Source: JAAUTG01 sp964458705
Lineage (GTDB): Bacteria > Bacteroidota > Bacteroidia > Chitinophagales > Saprospiraceae
Length of the DNA: 64,000 bases
Direction: 5' to 3'
Assembly (NCBI GenBank): GCA_964458705.1
Contig: CAYWKD010000020.1
Location: 4,196 to 68,195, forward strand
Part shown: positions 52,305 to 61,676 of the stretch, one piece after another
Numbering within the stretch: position 1 is the first letter of the stretch
How the letters are laid out: every line of letters begins with the position of its first letter
Program-made: the position numbers and the translations under genes
The notes under the pieces: model-generated
The model's database searches: none
Told to the model about the DNA's origin: nothing
What the model saw: only the letters and a program-made list of their open reading frames with translations

Positions 52305-53219
52305 ATGAAGTTAGCTGACTCATTTTTTCATCAAAGAAAACTACAAACCCTTGTTGAAAATCAAACAACTTATTCGCTTACAAATGCCGAAATGCACGTT
52401 TTTGAGACGCATCAGCAAGCAGAGAAAGTACTACTACGCTTCGATCAGCCAGTAATAGCTAGCATGCTTACAGGAAAGAAAGTGATGCACCTTCAGAATC
52501 GTTCTTCATTTGATTTTCTGCCTGGTGAGTCTTTGATGCTCCCCTCCAACGAGTTGATGTGCATCGACTTTCCTGAGGCACAGATGAACAATCCTACTAG
52601 ATGCTTAGCCATGACTATATCAGAGGAAAAAATTAACAAGGTCATTCAACTAATGAATGAAACCATGCAAAAAGTAGGTGATAAAGAATGGAAATACTTA
52701 GAAGACAAATTTCGCTTTACAAATGATGCCGTGCTACATCAAATTATTTATAGGCTGCTCTCTTACTTTACTGAAAATCATCCATCCAGAGATTTATTTG
52801 TAGAATTTACTTTGAGGGAACTTATTATTAGAGTATTACAAGCAGAAGTAGCATCTACCTATCTGGAGAAAGCAACTATGATGAGTAGTTCTAATCCGTT
52901 GGCTCATGTTATTGAGTATATCAGAACAAACCTTGACAAATCGTTAACAGTCAGCGAACTTAGTCAAAAAGCTTACATGAGCGAATCCAACTTTCATAGA
53001 GTTTTTAAGAATGAATTAGGTACTTCACCAATAGAGTTCATTAATGGAGAGCGCTTAAAAAAGGCAATAAATTTATTGCAAAACCCACGGAGAAAAATCA
53101 AGGAAGTTTACATGGAATGTGGCTTCAACAGTGTATCCTACTTCACGAGGCTTTTCAAGCGTCAGTATAAGGTTTCGCCTAAAGAATATCAACTTCGAGT
53201 TTGCAGGCAAAGTACCTAA
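52305..53219 (+). CDS. AraC-family transcriptional regulator
   Basis: A 304-residue regulator. The N-terminal sensing half (about 1-190) is of the AraC_N type with LLRFDQPVIASMLTGKKVMH and FLPGESLMLPSNELM. The C-terminal double helix-turn-helix (about 200-304) has LTVSELSQKAYMSESNFHRV and IKEVYMECGFNSVSYFTRLF with the usual YKVSPKEYQLR end. It probably activates the divergent aldehyde dehydrogenase/DUF779 genes in response to an aldehyde or related small molecule. It converges with the DUF2779 gene, 24 nt away. Confidence 0.92.
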   Translation: MKLADSFFHQRKLQTLVENQTTYSLTNAEMHVFETHQQAEKVLLRFDQPVIASMLTGKKVMHLQNRSSFDFLPGESLMLPSNELMCIDFPEAQMNNPTRCLAMTISEEKINKVIQLMNETMQKVGDKEWKYLEDKFRFTNDAVLHQIIYRLLSYFTENHPSRDLFVEFTLRELIIRVLQAEVASTYLEKATMMSSSNPLAHVIEYIRTNLDKSLTVSELSQKAYMSESNFHRVFKNELGTSPIEFINGERLKKAINLLQNPRRKIKEVYMECGFNSVSYFTRLFKRQYKVSPKEYQLRVCRQST

Positions 53220-53243
53220 ATTGCTTCAATACTTTTTGAAATC

Positions 53244-54689
53244 TTACTGCCCTTCCAGTTGCATCAATCCTTGATATATTTTAACCATTGCTAGTGTATC
53301 CAAAAAGCAGTAGTCGTGTAGCTGCTGTTTTATTTTCTCTTTTTCAGTTGTTTCCGTGTTGGTGTGCGTCATTCTGTGCCAAGCAATTGTTGCCATGCTG
53401 CCGTTATTGATGTCTAGTGCTTTATAATTATCGGCTTTCCAAAATACAGGTAGCACATTTTTAATAGAGCTACTACCTTTAAATGTTGGATGGATATAAT
53501 AATCTTCGTCAAATACTTCTTTCAAATCCACCACCCGTTTATTCAGAGCGTGCAGAAGATCTGCATGAGCAGGATAGCGTTGAGCGGCCTCTTCATTGCG
53601 CTTTTTCTCAAATGATTCATTCCAAACAATTACGCTGCCGCCTTGTATGGGAATAAATCTAGCCAGATGATTCAACAAATTTTCTACGGATTCCTTTCGA
53701 TCATCTAACAAGTAGCAAGCATGTCGCAACTCTGCGTTATGGTGTTCAAGTATATGCAAAGAATACTGCACAATCATCTGTTGATAAGGACGATACCCCT
53801 CCTGTGGTGGATCAACGTAACCGTAGGTTTCGTAATCTAAAAAGTAAAGTGGATAAGCCAAGCGGTTGAGCCACAAACGAATATTCGTATGGTCAATCTG
53901 AACACTACGCTGCTGAGCTAGCTTTACTTGACGGCGCTGCCGGTGAGTCAGTTCATAATCACTAGGAATATCCTGCACAGAAAAAATACCTTTTGCCGTT
54001 AGTTCGCTTAACTTGAGCTTTGATATTCTCGATACCTCAAATACAGAATAGTTTGGTAAGTTCGGCATCCGATACTTCAAGTAAGGGCAGTCTTGTTTTT
54101 TGCTGCAACTAGGATTGAGCTTCGTAGTTGGCTCATCGCCGTTAATGTAAGCGAGTGCTGCTGCTGCCTTAATACGTGTTTCAGGCATCAGTTTCAACAC
54201 TTTTTCAGTTATATTTTCTGCTATTAAATAAGTTTGTTCATCTACTGCTCCCTGTGATATATATTTTTTATTGACATGCACTAGGTAAGTGCGTTGTACT
54301 TTATAGCCTGCCTCCTCAAAGACCATTCTTTGAAATGCCACATCGTGCAGGTGCTTCGATTTTACTTTTGTGGATGCCTTCACTTCAAAGATAGAAATAC
54401 TGCCGTCTTCATGCCTTACCAATACATCCGAAATGATGACATAGCCCCCGAAAGTAATCCGATCTTGATAACTTGCTTGCTGTGGTGCAATGGCTACGCC
54501 ATCAATTACTGCTCCCTCCTCAAACCAATGCTGCGCTAGAGCATCTATAAAATCTCCCTGTTCGATTTTAAACAAGCGATCTTCTTCTAAATTGGGAATA
54601 AGTGATGGCTTATTTTTCTCTAACCACAACTCCTCTGGACAGTCGAGGTATTGAATATAATTCGATTTTGAAAGTGTATGATTTCGCAT
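53244..54689 (-). CDS. DUF2779 protein with Cas4/RecB-like nuclease domain
   Basis: A 481-residue protein with two parts. The N-terminal half is PD-(D/E)XK-like: YIQYLDCPEELWLEKNKP (Cys17), then SIFEVKASTKVKSKHLHD with the catalytic E-x-K, and CSKKQDCPYLKY supplying Cys for a likely iron-sulphur cluster. The C-terminal half is exonuclease-like (RNase H fold): YFLDYETYGYVDPPQ with Asp and Glu, and VVWNESFEKKRNEEAA. This is the DUF2779 layout. No CRISPR-Cas or defence genes are near, so its role (repair or defence) is open. Confidence 0.82.
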   Translation of the reverse strand: MRNHTLSKSNYIQYLDCPEELWLEKNKPSLIPNLEEDRLFKIEQGDFIDALAQHWFEEGAVIDGVAIAPQQASYQDRITFGGYVIISDVLVRHEDGSISIFEVKASTKVKSKHLHDVAFQRMVFEEAGYKVQRTYLVHVNKKYISQGAVDEQTYLIAENITEKVLKLMPETRIKAAAALAYINGDEPTTKLNPSCSKKQDCPYLKYRMPNLPNYSVFEVSRISKLKLSELTAKGIFSVQDIPSDYELTHRQRRQVKLAQQRSVQIDHTNIRLWLNRLAYPLYFLDYETYGYVDPPQEGYRPYQQMIVQYSLHILEHHNAELRHACYLLDDRKESVENLLNHLARFIPIQGGSVIVWNESFEKKRNEEAAQRYPAHADLLHALNKRVVDLKEVFDEDYYIHPTFKGSSSIKNVLPVFWKADNYKALDINNGSMATIAWHRMTHTNTETTEKEKIKQQLHDYCFLDTLAMVKIYQGLMQLEGQ

Positions 54690-54774
54690 TGCGTGCCTTC
54701 TTTGCTTAATTTAGCACAAAGCCTTGGCTATACTAGTAGTGAGCAGTTGTGTACAATCAATCACTTATTACCCT

Positions 54775-55599
54775 TCAATCGGGAATCAATACATAAGCAT
54801 TTTGCGCCATGCGCTCAAGATCACTGTATTTGATCCAGATGTAACCATTGCTGCCCCAAGCGTTGCCCTTGGTGTTTAAAAATTCTATGGCTTCAAGGTC
54901 TTCATCATAGCTGACAGCAAGGAGTGGTTGCTTTAATGTTAGCGCATTAGTATTGCCTTCCCAAAATTCAACACCTTGCAAGTTGTTAAAAGCATCATCA
55001 ATATTCATTTCTATTATAACTGGATTGCCGCGTAAGATGGCTTTGCGAATTTCGTAAATCTTTTGGCGACCTCGTGTATCAGGCCGAAAAATATGCAAAT
55101 AATTTCTAATCGAATATTTTGGTGTAGCATAGACGCTTGAAGAAATCGAGGTTGCACCATAGGGCACAATAGCGGCATTCACGGTTCCATACTCGACTAA
55201 AAAGCGAAGGGCATCTTCAATAGAGTTACCTTCGCTGACCGCTTGCATACTCAAGGAAACATAATCTGGGCTGAGATTAACCTTATAATTTTCACGATAA
55301 TTAATGTAAAACTCAAGGCAACTGGCTAGGACATAAGAGACAGAATACTCTGCTCGACTTGCGCTTCTCGGAGGCATCATATATGGTTTTACGCTTTGAT
55401 CGGTCAGAATAGAGCGTGTGTTTAACCCAAACCCGTCCATTGTAAACATAAGTGCATCAAAATCACTAGCCGTTGTTATACCAAGCTGCCCTTTGATTGT
55501 TTTTACTTTTTTGGGTACAAATTGCGCAGAAACATGATTAACATTAATAAATAAAGCAATGACTATTAACAACTTAGACGACAAAGAATGGCAATTCAT
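54775..55599 (-). CDS. Exported papain-fold protein without catalytic Cys/His
   Basis: A 274-residue protein with a signal peptide (LLIVIALFINVNHVSAQF). From about residue 75 it follows the papain (C1) layout. SRAEYSVSYVLASCLEFYIN occupies the place of the active-site Cys helix, with Ser where Cys is expected. NLSPDYVSLSM, the G-x-x-x-x-D-A-L-x-F-L block and an internal PVIIEM follow. KQPLLAVSYDED stands where the catalytic His should be, with Gln instead. FLNTKGNAWGSNGYIWIKY keeps the Asn/Trp-Gly motif. I infer a pseudoprotease that binds rather than cuts. The alignment was made by eye. Confidence 0.7.
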   Translation of the reverse strand: MNCHSLSSKLLIVIALFINVNHVSAQFVPKKVKTIKGQLGITTASDFDALMFTMDGFGLNTRSILTDQSVKPYMMPPRSASRAEYSVSYVLASCLEFYINYRENYKVNLSPDYVSLSMQAVSEGNSIEDALRFLVEYGTVNAAIVPYGATSISSSVYATPKYSIRNYLHIFRPDTRGRQKIYEIRKAILRGNPVIIEMNIDDAFNNLQGVEFWEGNTNALTLKQPLLAVSYDEDLEAIEFLNTKGNAWGSNGYIWIKYSDLERMAQNAYVLIPD

Positions 55600-55697
55600 A
55601 AGATTTAGATTATTTTGAGTGCATTTTGTCTTTTAAACGAAGAACAAGAGGTTCTTTAGTATAAGTGTCGTTAAAATAAAGTTGTACCCAATTTTTC

Positions 55698-56855
55698 TTA
55701 CAACAATTTCACACCATCGCCGATATTGAAGTCATAAACAATAGGTGATAGTTGAGTTGCAGCTTGATAGGCTTCTGTTATTCTTTCTAGGATAGCCGAT
55801 TTTTGGTCATTGTGTATCAAATTAATGGTGCAACCTCCAAAACCACCACCCACCATTCTAGCTCCCAGAACACCAGAATAGGGTTTAGTTAAGTCAACAA
55901 GTAGGTCAATTTCAGGCACTGTAATTTCATAGTCATACTGCATTCCGTAATGCGATTGATAGAGCAACTGTCCAAGTGTTGCCAAACGTCCCTGTTCCAG
56001 TGCTGCAATGGCCTGGTGCACTCTCTGGTTTTCGTCTAGTACATATTTAGCACGTTGATAGTCCTTCGGTTGAATTTGAGATTGAAATGCTCGCAGGGTT
56101 TGATAATCTATATCTCGGAGGCTTCTCACATTTGGCTGTGATTGCTGAATGAGGGCAACTACTCGCTCGCAAGCTGTACGGCGCTCATTGTAACCAGAAT
56201 CCGCAGCTAGTTCATGTTTTACTTTTGAATCAATCAATACCAAACTGTAACTTTTTAGATCAAGCGGAAAATAATTGGACTCGTTATTTTGACAATCTAA
56301 AAAAATAGCGTGATTTGCTTTGCCGTGCAAGGAGGCATAAGGATCCATCAATCCACAATTTAAGCCGACTCGATGCTCAGTAGCTTGAGCAATTAAAGCC
56401 ATTTCTAGTCTTGAAATATTCAGTTGATTCAAGTGTGCAAGACCAAAAATAAAGCCCGAACAAAGTGCTGCGGACGAAGAAAGCCCTGCTCCTGTGGGAA
56501 TATCACCATTCACTATCCCGTTTACACCACTGATATTGTAGTTTCTTGATTGCAGTTCCATTATGACCGCTTGCAAATACTTTCCCCACGAGGGAATAGA
56601 CTCAAAGTCTTTAGCGTCGATAGAGAAGCGTGCTGTTTCATCAAAGTTAGGCGAATAAATTTCAACTTGACGAATATCACTATTATTACCCAATGCGAAA
56701 TAAATATATTTATCAATAGCTGCTGGTAGCACCCATCCTTCATTATAATCTGTATGCTCCCCGATAATATTGATTCTACCGGGTGCTTGAACCATAATGT
56801 AAGATTGCTTAAACCAATCCATATATCGCTGCGCTAATTGTTGAAGTATCTGCAT
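55698..56855 (-). CDS. galK: Galactokinase
   Basis: GHMP-family kinase phosphorylating galactose to galactose-1-phosphate. The galactokinase signature GRINIIGEHTDYNEG is at residues 26-40, the ATP motif PTGAGLSSSAALCSGF is near 120, and LGARMVGGGFGGCTINL lies near the C-terminus. It has the usual 385 aa. galT and other Leloir genes are not in the window. It lies 69 nt downstream of thrA on the same strand, so the two may be co-transcribed though unrelated in pathway. Confidence 0.96.
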   Translation of the reverse strand: MQILQQLAQRYMDWFKQSYIMVQAPGRINIIGEHTDYNEGWVLPAAIDKYIYFALGNNSDIRQVEIYSPNFDETARFSIDAKDFESIPSWGKYLQAVIMELQSRNYNISGVNGIVNGDIPTGAGLSSSAALCSGFIFGLAHLNQLNISRLEMALIAQATEHRVGLNCGLMDPYASLHGKANHAIFLDCQNNESNYFPLDLKSYSLVLIDSKVKHELAADSGYNERRTACERVVALIQQSQPNVRSLRDIDYQTLRAFQSQIQPKDYQRAKYVLDENQRVHQAIAALEQGRLATLGQLLYQSHYGMQYDYEITVPEIDLLVDLTKPYSGVLGARMVGGGFGGCTINLIHNDQKSAILERITEAYQAATQLSPIVYDFNIGDGVKLL

Positions 56856-56924
56856 TATTTACTAGGTATTTGGTTTTGGCATTTCTGGATAAGTAAGTTA
56901 GATAATAGCTTTCAGCATCAGTAG

Positions 56925-59381
56925 TTATTTTAAATAATTTCCGATGGTAATAATTTCGGCGAATACACCTGCCGCTGTAACCTCAGCTCCTGCACCAGGG
57001 CCTCTCACTACTAGTGGCGTTTCTTTGTATCGCTCCGTAGTGAAAATAATCATATTATCACTGCCATTCAGATTGTAGAAAGGATGGCTAGCATCATAAC
57101 TCTTGAGACCAATTAAACCTTTACCACCTTGAATTTGTGCTACTGCTCTCAATACTTTGCCTTCAGTAGCTGCTTGACTACGCCATTGTTCATACTGGAC
57201 ATCATTGGCTTGGAGTTCTTCAAAAAAAGCATCAACCGTTGGTGCATTAATAGCTTCGTCGGATAAGATAGGTTGAATGGTAACATCTTCCTCTTCTAGT
57301 GGAAACCCAGCTTCTCGTGCTAGAATGATGAGTTTACGACGCATATCTTTTCCACTCAAATCTTCTCTTGGATCAGGTTCTGTAAATCCCTGCTTCTGTG
57401 CTTCTTTCACGATCGAGCTGAAAGCAATACCCAATTTAAAATTATTGAAAATAAAAGACAACGAACCCGAAATGACACCTTCTATTTTCAGAATGCGATC
57501 ACCGCTATAAATCAAATCGTTGAGGGTAGAAATAACAGGTAAGCCTGCACCTACATTCGTTTCGTAGAGAAAGTGAACGCCTCGACGTTGAGCAATTTCT
57601 TTCAATCGTCTATACTGAGCAAAAGAAGAAGAAACCGCAATCTTATTAGGCGTAGAAATAGAAATACTACTATCCAAAATAGCTGCGTAATGTTTAGGTA
57701 ATTCAGCACTAGCCGTATTATCGACGAAAATAGTGTTGGAAAGATTTAGCTGCTGCATTCGCTCCACATAGTTCACCATACTCATCGTTTCATCAGCACT
57801 TTCAAGCAATTCACGCCAGCTATCTAAGTCAATACCATTTTGGTCAAACAGCATTTTTTTGGAATTTGCCAGTCCTACCACTCGAACGTCAAGGCTGCGC
57901 TTTGATTTTAAAAACTCTTGCTGAGTACGGATTTGCTCCAGTAATGTACTGCCAATCAACCCAATACCCACAACGAACAAGTGTAGTTCTTTTCTATCCG
58001 AGAGAAAAAAGGCTTCGTGAAGTGCATTGAGGGCTTTCTTCTCATTCGAGCGATTAATAACAACTGATATATTCAACTCTGAAGAGCCTTGTGCGATAGC
58101 AACTGCATTAATCCCGTTTTTACCCATTGCATCAAACATCCGACCTGCTATTCCTGGCTGATAGCGCATATTTGCTCCAATGATAGCTACTACCGAAAGC
58201 TCTTTTTCCACTTTTACAGGATTCACAATACCCATTTGCATTTCATATTCAAAAGCTGCTGCAACGGTATCTTTAGCTAGTTTTGCATTTTTCGGATTCA
58301 CCGCAAAACTAATCGAATGTTCCGAAGAACCTTGCGTGATGAGAATTATGTTAATCTTGTGCTGTGCCAGTGCAGCGAACAATCGAGCAGCAATACCAGG
58401 CACACCAAATAGTCCTCCTCCTGAGAGTGTTAATAGGGCAATATCATCAATAGAAGAAATCCCTTTTACAGCTTTGTCATTTGGGTCGTAGGCATCAGAA
58501 ATATAAGTCCCAGAAAAAGAAGGATTGAAAGTGTTTTTGATATAAATAGGGATACGTTTTTGGAGAGCAGGTTGCAAAGTTGGCGGGTAAATGACTTTTG
58601 CGCCGAAATGTGACATCTCCATCGCCTCTGCGTAAGTCATGGTGGGAATAGTAAAAGCACGTTTTACTTTTCTTGGATCGCAGGTCAAGACACCATCCAC
58701 ATCTGTCCAAATTTCAATTTGTTCTGCACCCAAGCCCGCTCCTAGTAGCGAAGCTGTGTAGTCAGAACCTCCACGCCCTAGCGTTGTTGTTAAGCCTCCT
58801 CTTGCAGTAGCAATGAAGCCCGTTACAATTTGAATGTCTTTATGCTCTTTATAATAATTTTGAATTTTTTTATAAGTTAGTTCAAAGTCAACATTAGCAG
58901 AACCAAATTTCTTATCGGTTTTAATAATTTTTCGAGCATCTAGATAGCTAGCTGGCACGCCGTTATCACGTAAAGCATGAGCAATAATAAAAGCAGAATT
59001 ACGCTCTCCAAAGCTCAGAACATAGTCCATTGTGCGCGGTGAAGCCTCTCGAACTAAGAAGATTCCGTACAACAAATTCTTTAATACGCCGTGGTTTTCT
59101 TCCAAAACAGGCAACACTTCATCCAACAGTGGGCGACTAATCAGTTGGTGTGCTGCCTCAAAATATCTACTATGAAAAGCCTCAAAAATAGCTTCGTACT
59201 CAATCTCCCCTTTTGCTGCCAGAGCACTCATTTCAATTAAAGCATCAGTGATACCTCCAAATGCAGAAAAGACGACTGTAAATTGCTCCCCTCGCTCATA
59301 GTAATCTCGCAGTATATTAATGACGCCCTCTATTCGTTCAGGCTTGGCTACGGATGAACCACCAAATTTTAAGACTTTCAT
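56925..59381 (-). CDS. thrA: Bifunctional aspartokinase/homoserine dehydrogenase
   Basis: A fused 818-residue enzyme of the aspartate family pathway. The aspartokinase half (about 1-300) starts VLKFGGSSVAKPERI and has TTLGRGGSDYTASLLGAGL. Two ACT-like regulatory segments lie at about 310-460 (IILITQGSSEHSISFAV and VAIAQGSSELNISVVI). The homoserine dehydrogenase half has LHLFVVGIGLIGSTLLEQI for NAD(P), and NVGAGLPVISTLNDLIYSGD with substrate residues. The length matches ThrA. The rest of the pathway is not adjacent. A weak hairpin and T tract lie in its leader. Confidence 0.96.
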   Translation of the reverse strand: MKVLKFGGSSVAKPERIEGVINILRDYYERGEQFTVVFSAFGGITDALIEMSALAAKGEIEYEAIFEAFHSRYFEAAHQLISRPLLDEVLPVLEENHGVLKNLLYGIFLVREASPRTMDYVLSFGERNSAFIIAHALRDNGVPASYLDARKIIKTDKKFGSANVDFELTYKKIQNYYKEHKDIQIVTGFIATARGGLTTTLGRGGSDYTASLLGAGLGAEQIEIWTDVDGVLTCDPRKVKRAFTIPTMTYAEAMEMSHFGAKVIYPPTLQPALQKRIPIYIKNTFNPSFSGTYISDAYDPNDKAVKGISSIDDIALLTLSGGGLFGVPGIAARLFAALAQHKINIILITQGSSEHSISFAVNPKNAKLAKDTVAAAFEYEMQMGIVNPVKVEKELSVVAIIGANMRYQPGIAGRMFDAMGKNGINAVAIAQGSSELNISVVINRSNEKKALNALHEAFFLSDRKELHLFVVGIGLIGSTLLEQIRTQQEFLKSKRSLDVRVVGLANSKKMLFDQNGIDLDSWRELLESADETMSMVNYVERMQQLNLSNTIFVDNTASAELPKHYAAILDSSISISTPNKIAVSSSFAQYRRLKEIAQRRGVHFLYETNVGAGLPVISTLNDLIYSGDRILKIEGVISGSLSFIFNNFKLGIAFSSIVKEAQKQGFTEPDPREDLSGKDMRRKLIILAREAGFPLEEEDVTIQPILSDEAINAPTVDAFFEELQANDVQYEQWRSQAATEGKVLRAVAQIQGGKGLIGLKSYDASHPFYNLNGSDNMIIFTTERYKETPLVVRGPGAGAEVTAAGVFAEIITIGNYLK

Positions 59382-59858
59382 TTATCAGATATATTTGAGC
59401 ACACAAATGTATTGAGTATTGGATAGATAAGTGAGTACCAATGAAAAAAAAACCAAGCTCTTTTACGGAGTAGAAAAGAGGATTCACTCGCATTTTATGT
59501 CGCCATCTGCTCCCTTTGATATCTTGTAAAATATATATTATTGGATTAGAAGTGCCAATTTTTTTTAAATCAGCTCAATATTAAAGTTGTTGCACATTAT
59601 TCATAAGTTGATCTAACTTTTACTCAATGAATAGTACCTTCTACCCAGTTTATTCGTCATTTAGTAAATGATCATCAATGCTAGTAAGCAGAATCTAGCT
59701 ATTTCGTTTATTACAAGTAGAATTTGGTATGCTTTCAAAGTTGCGCTGCACCTACTTTATGTTTAACTTGCAGTTCATTTTTTCCAGCTTAGCAAACTAC
59801 CTTCATGACACCCTAATATATTTCTTTTTTCACTACAAAGAACTCAACTTACATAGCC
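59382..59858. other. Divergent intergenic region, thrA and MORN-caspase A
   Basis: The 477-nt AT-rich spacer carries the thrA leader on the minus strand and the leader of MORN-caspase A on the plus strand. Apart from the hairpin listed at 59444-59480, I see no ORF or strong repeat. GTAGAATTTGG near 59716-59726 is a poor -7-like match for the plus-strand gene. Confidence 0.4.
59444..59480 (-). terminator. Possible attenuator in the thrA leader
   Basis: On the minus strand a 7-bp AT-rich stem (CTCTTTT / AAAAGAG) with a 9-nt loop is followed after five bases by nine T. It lies about 60-100 nt before the thrA start. The stem is weak, so this could be a chance hairpin or an attenuation point. I could not identify a convincing Thr/Ile leader peptide. 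Confidence 0.3.
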
Positions 59859-61535
59859 ATGCGATTACTTTTATTAACGGTTACTTTTACTACTTGTCTA
59901 GTTACTTTATTATCTGCTCAGTGTATCTCAGGAGACTGCGAAAATGGAGATGGGACTTACCTACTACCAAGCGGAGCTAAGTATTTTGGAGAATTCAGAA
60001 ATGGAGAAATTCACGGATACGGCACTTGTAAATATGCTGATGGTAGCAAATATGAAGGAGATTGGAAAAATAGATTGTATGATGGCTTCGGAACGAAGAC
60101 GTACAAGGATGGTCAAGTGCGATCAGGATTTTGGAAAAAAGGGCAACCTGTGGATGACAACGGACAGCTTGTTATTGCAGAAAGCCTAAAAGAAACAACA
60201 AAAAATATTGATACGAATATTCAGACGGGCTGCTTGCTAGGAAATTGTAGGAATGGCTACGGCACGTTTGCGTATCCTGATGGCAGTATTTACAGAGGTA
60301 ATTTTACCTCCAATAAACCCAGTGGATGGGGGGAATACAATTACTACAACGGAGATCAGTATATTGGTGAATTCAAGCGAGGACTGAGAGAAGGTAAAGG
60401 AACACTTAGATTTTCAAGTGGCAGCGATCTAAGTGGTTTTTGGATGGAGGACGAATTTATTGGCGATAACACTTACAACAGCAAGCAAGTAGGCTGTATA
60501 AAAGGAGATTGCAAAAATGGAGAAGGTATTTATATTTTCTCAGATCGTCAAGGTAGATATGTAGGTACTTTTTTAGATGGTAAACCGCATGGAGAAGGCA
60601 CTGTGTTTTACAGAGATGGCAGTCGTTACAAAGGTCAGTTGGATCAAGGTGCAATCAATGGCTATGGCGTTTTGTATCACTCCAATGGTAGAAAAAGCGA
60701 AGGTTACTGGAACAATGGGGCTTATACAGGAAAGTCTGCTAGTCAAAATACATTCACAACGAGTAGTTCTGGTATTACAAGACTGGGTAGCTCAAGTAGC
60801 TCAAAAGTCTGGGCAGTTATTGTCGGCGTTGCGAATTATAACCACATGCGTGTATTGCGCTACACAGACGATGATGCTTATAGAATGTATGCTTTCTTAA
60901 AAAGTCCAGAGGGTGGCGCACTTTCCGACCAAAGAATAAGAGTTCTAATTGACGAAGAAGCCACCAAAGTTAATATTCAATCTGCAATGGAAGATATTTT
61001 CTATCGTGCAAGTCCCAATGATTTAGTTATTCTTTATTTTTCAGGACATGGACTGCCAGGTTCTTTTCTACCTTATGATTACGATGGTTACAACAATAAA
61101 TTCTATCATGAAGAAATCAATCAAATCCTTAAAAACAGTGCTGCTAAATTCAAGTTGTGTATAGCGGATGCCTGCCATTCGGGTAGTTTTTTGAACGACC
61201 AAGCGATGTTAAAAGATGGCGCACTGGAGAATATACTAGAAAGCTATTATGAGAATTTAGCTACTGCAACACCAGGCACTGCACTTATTATGTCTTCTAA
61301 GTCAGAAGAAACTTCACTGGAGTCTAACAACCTTCGCCAAGGTGTATTTAGCCATTTTCTACTGCGAGGTTTAAAAGGTGAGGCAGATCAGGATGAAAAT
61401 AAAGTAATCGATATTCAAGAATTGTTTTCTTTCATCCGCAACAACGTCAGAAGTTATACCGGCAATCGTCAATCACCTATTATTAAAGGAGAATATGATT
61501 TAAGACTGCCTGTTGCCATTGTGAGAAAGGATTAG
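59859..61535 (+). CDS. Secreted MORN-repeat caspase-family protein A
   Basis: A 558-residue protein. A signal peptide (LLLTVTFTTCLVTLLSA) is followed by three MORN modules. Each starts with C-[IL]-x-G-[DN]-C-x-N-G (CISGDCENG, CLLGNCRNG, CIKGDCKNG) and carries several MORN strands such as YEGDWKNRLYDGFGT. The C-terminal caspase domain (about 315-558) has WAVIVGVANYNHMRVLRYTD, catalytic His397 in YFSGHG and Cys439 in ADACHSG, so both catalytic residues are present. The Cys pairs suggest disulphides outside the cytoplasm. It converges with its paralogue B. A target or trigger is unknown. Confidence 0.87.
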   Translation: MRLLLLTVTFTTCLVTLLSAQCISGDCENGDGTYLLPSGAKYFGEFRNGEIHGYGTCKYADGSKYEGDWKNRLYDGFGTKTYKDGQVRSGFWKKGQPVDDNGQLVIAESLKETTKNIDTNIQTGCLLGNCRNGYGTFAYPDGSIYRGNFTSNKPSGWGEYNYYNGDQYIGEFKRGLREGKGTLRFSSGSDLSGFWMEDEFIGDNTYNSKQVGCIKGDCKNGEGIYIFSDRQGRYVGTFLDGKPHGEGTVFYRDGSRYKGQLDQGAINGYGVLYHSNGRKSEGYWNNGAYTGKSASQNTFTTSSSGITRLGSSSSSKVWAVIVGVANYNHMRVLRYTDDDAYRMYAFLKSPEGGALSDQRIRVLIDEEATKVNIQSAMEDIFYRASPNDLVILYFSGHGLPGSFLPYDYDGYNNKFYHEEINQILKNSAAKFKLCIADACHSGSFLNDQAMLKDGALENILESYYENLATATPGTALIMSSKSEETSLESNNLRQGVFSHFLLRGLKGEADQDENKVIDIQELFSFIRNNVRSYTGNRQSPIIKGEYDLRLPVAIVRKD

Positions 61536-61676
61536 CTAAGCAACGATCATAGACCTGTCTGCTTAAGGTAAAATAACTTATTTTTTGTCCGTTACTAAAA
61601 AAGATTTTAGTGCCAACATTTGTAAGGTACAACTGAAAAGGTTTAGAAAGTTACTTTCATGAGATTATTGCAACTT
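61536..61676. other. Convergent spacer between the two MORN-caspase genes
   Basis: A 141-nt spacer between the stops of the two paralogues. A 7-bp AT stem (ACTAAAA / TTTTAGT, 61594-61611) is the only hairpin seen, weaker than at other convergent junctions in the window. Confidence 0.35.

Noticed and set aside
53244..54689. Cas4-like domain as a sign of a CRISPR system
   Set aside because: No repeat-spacer array and no cas genes are present; DUF2779 proteins occur without CRISPR.
59382..59493. An ATG at about 59493 on the minus strand opens a frame toward thrA that could be a leader peptide
   Set aside because: It is not Thr- or Ile-rich, it continues through the T tract and into thrA out of frame, so it looks accidental.
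59729..59980. An 83-codon frame overlapping the start of MORN-caspase A
   Set aside because: It runs into the signal-peptide region of caspase A in another frame and has poor, Phe/Leu/Tyr-rich composition.
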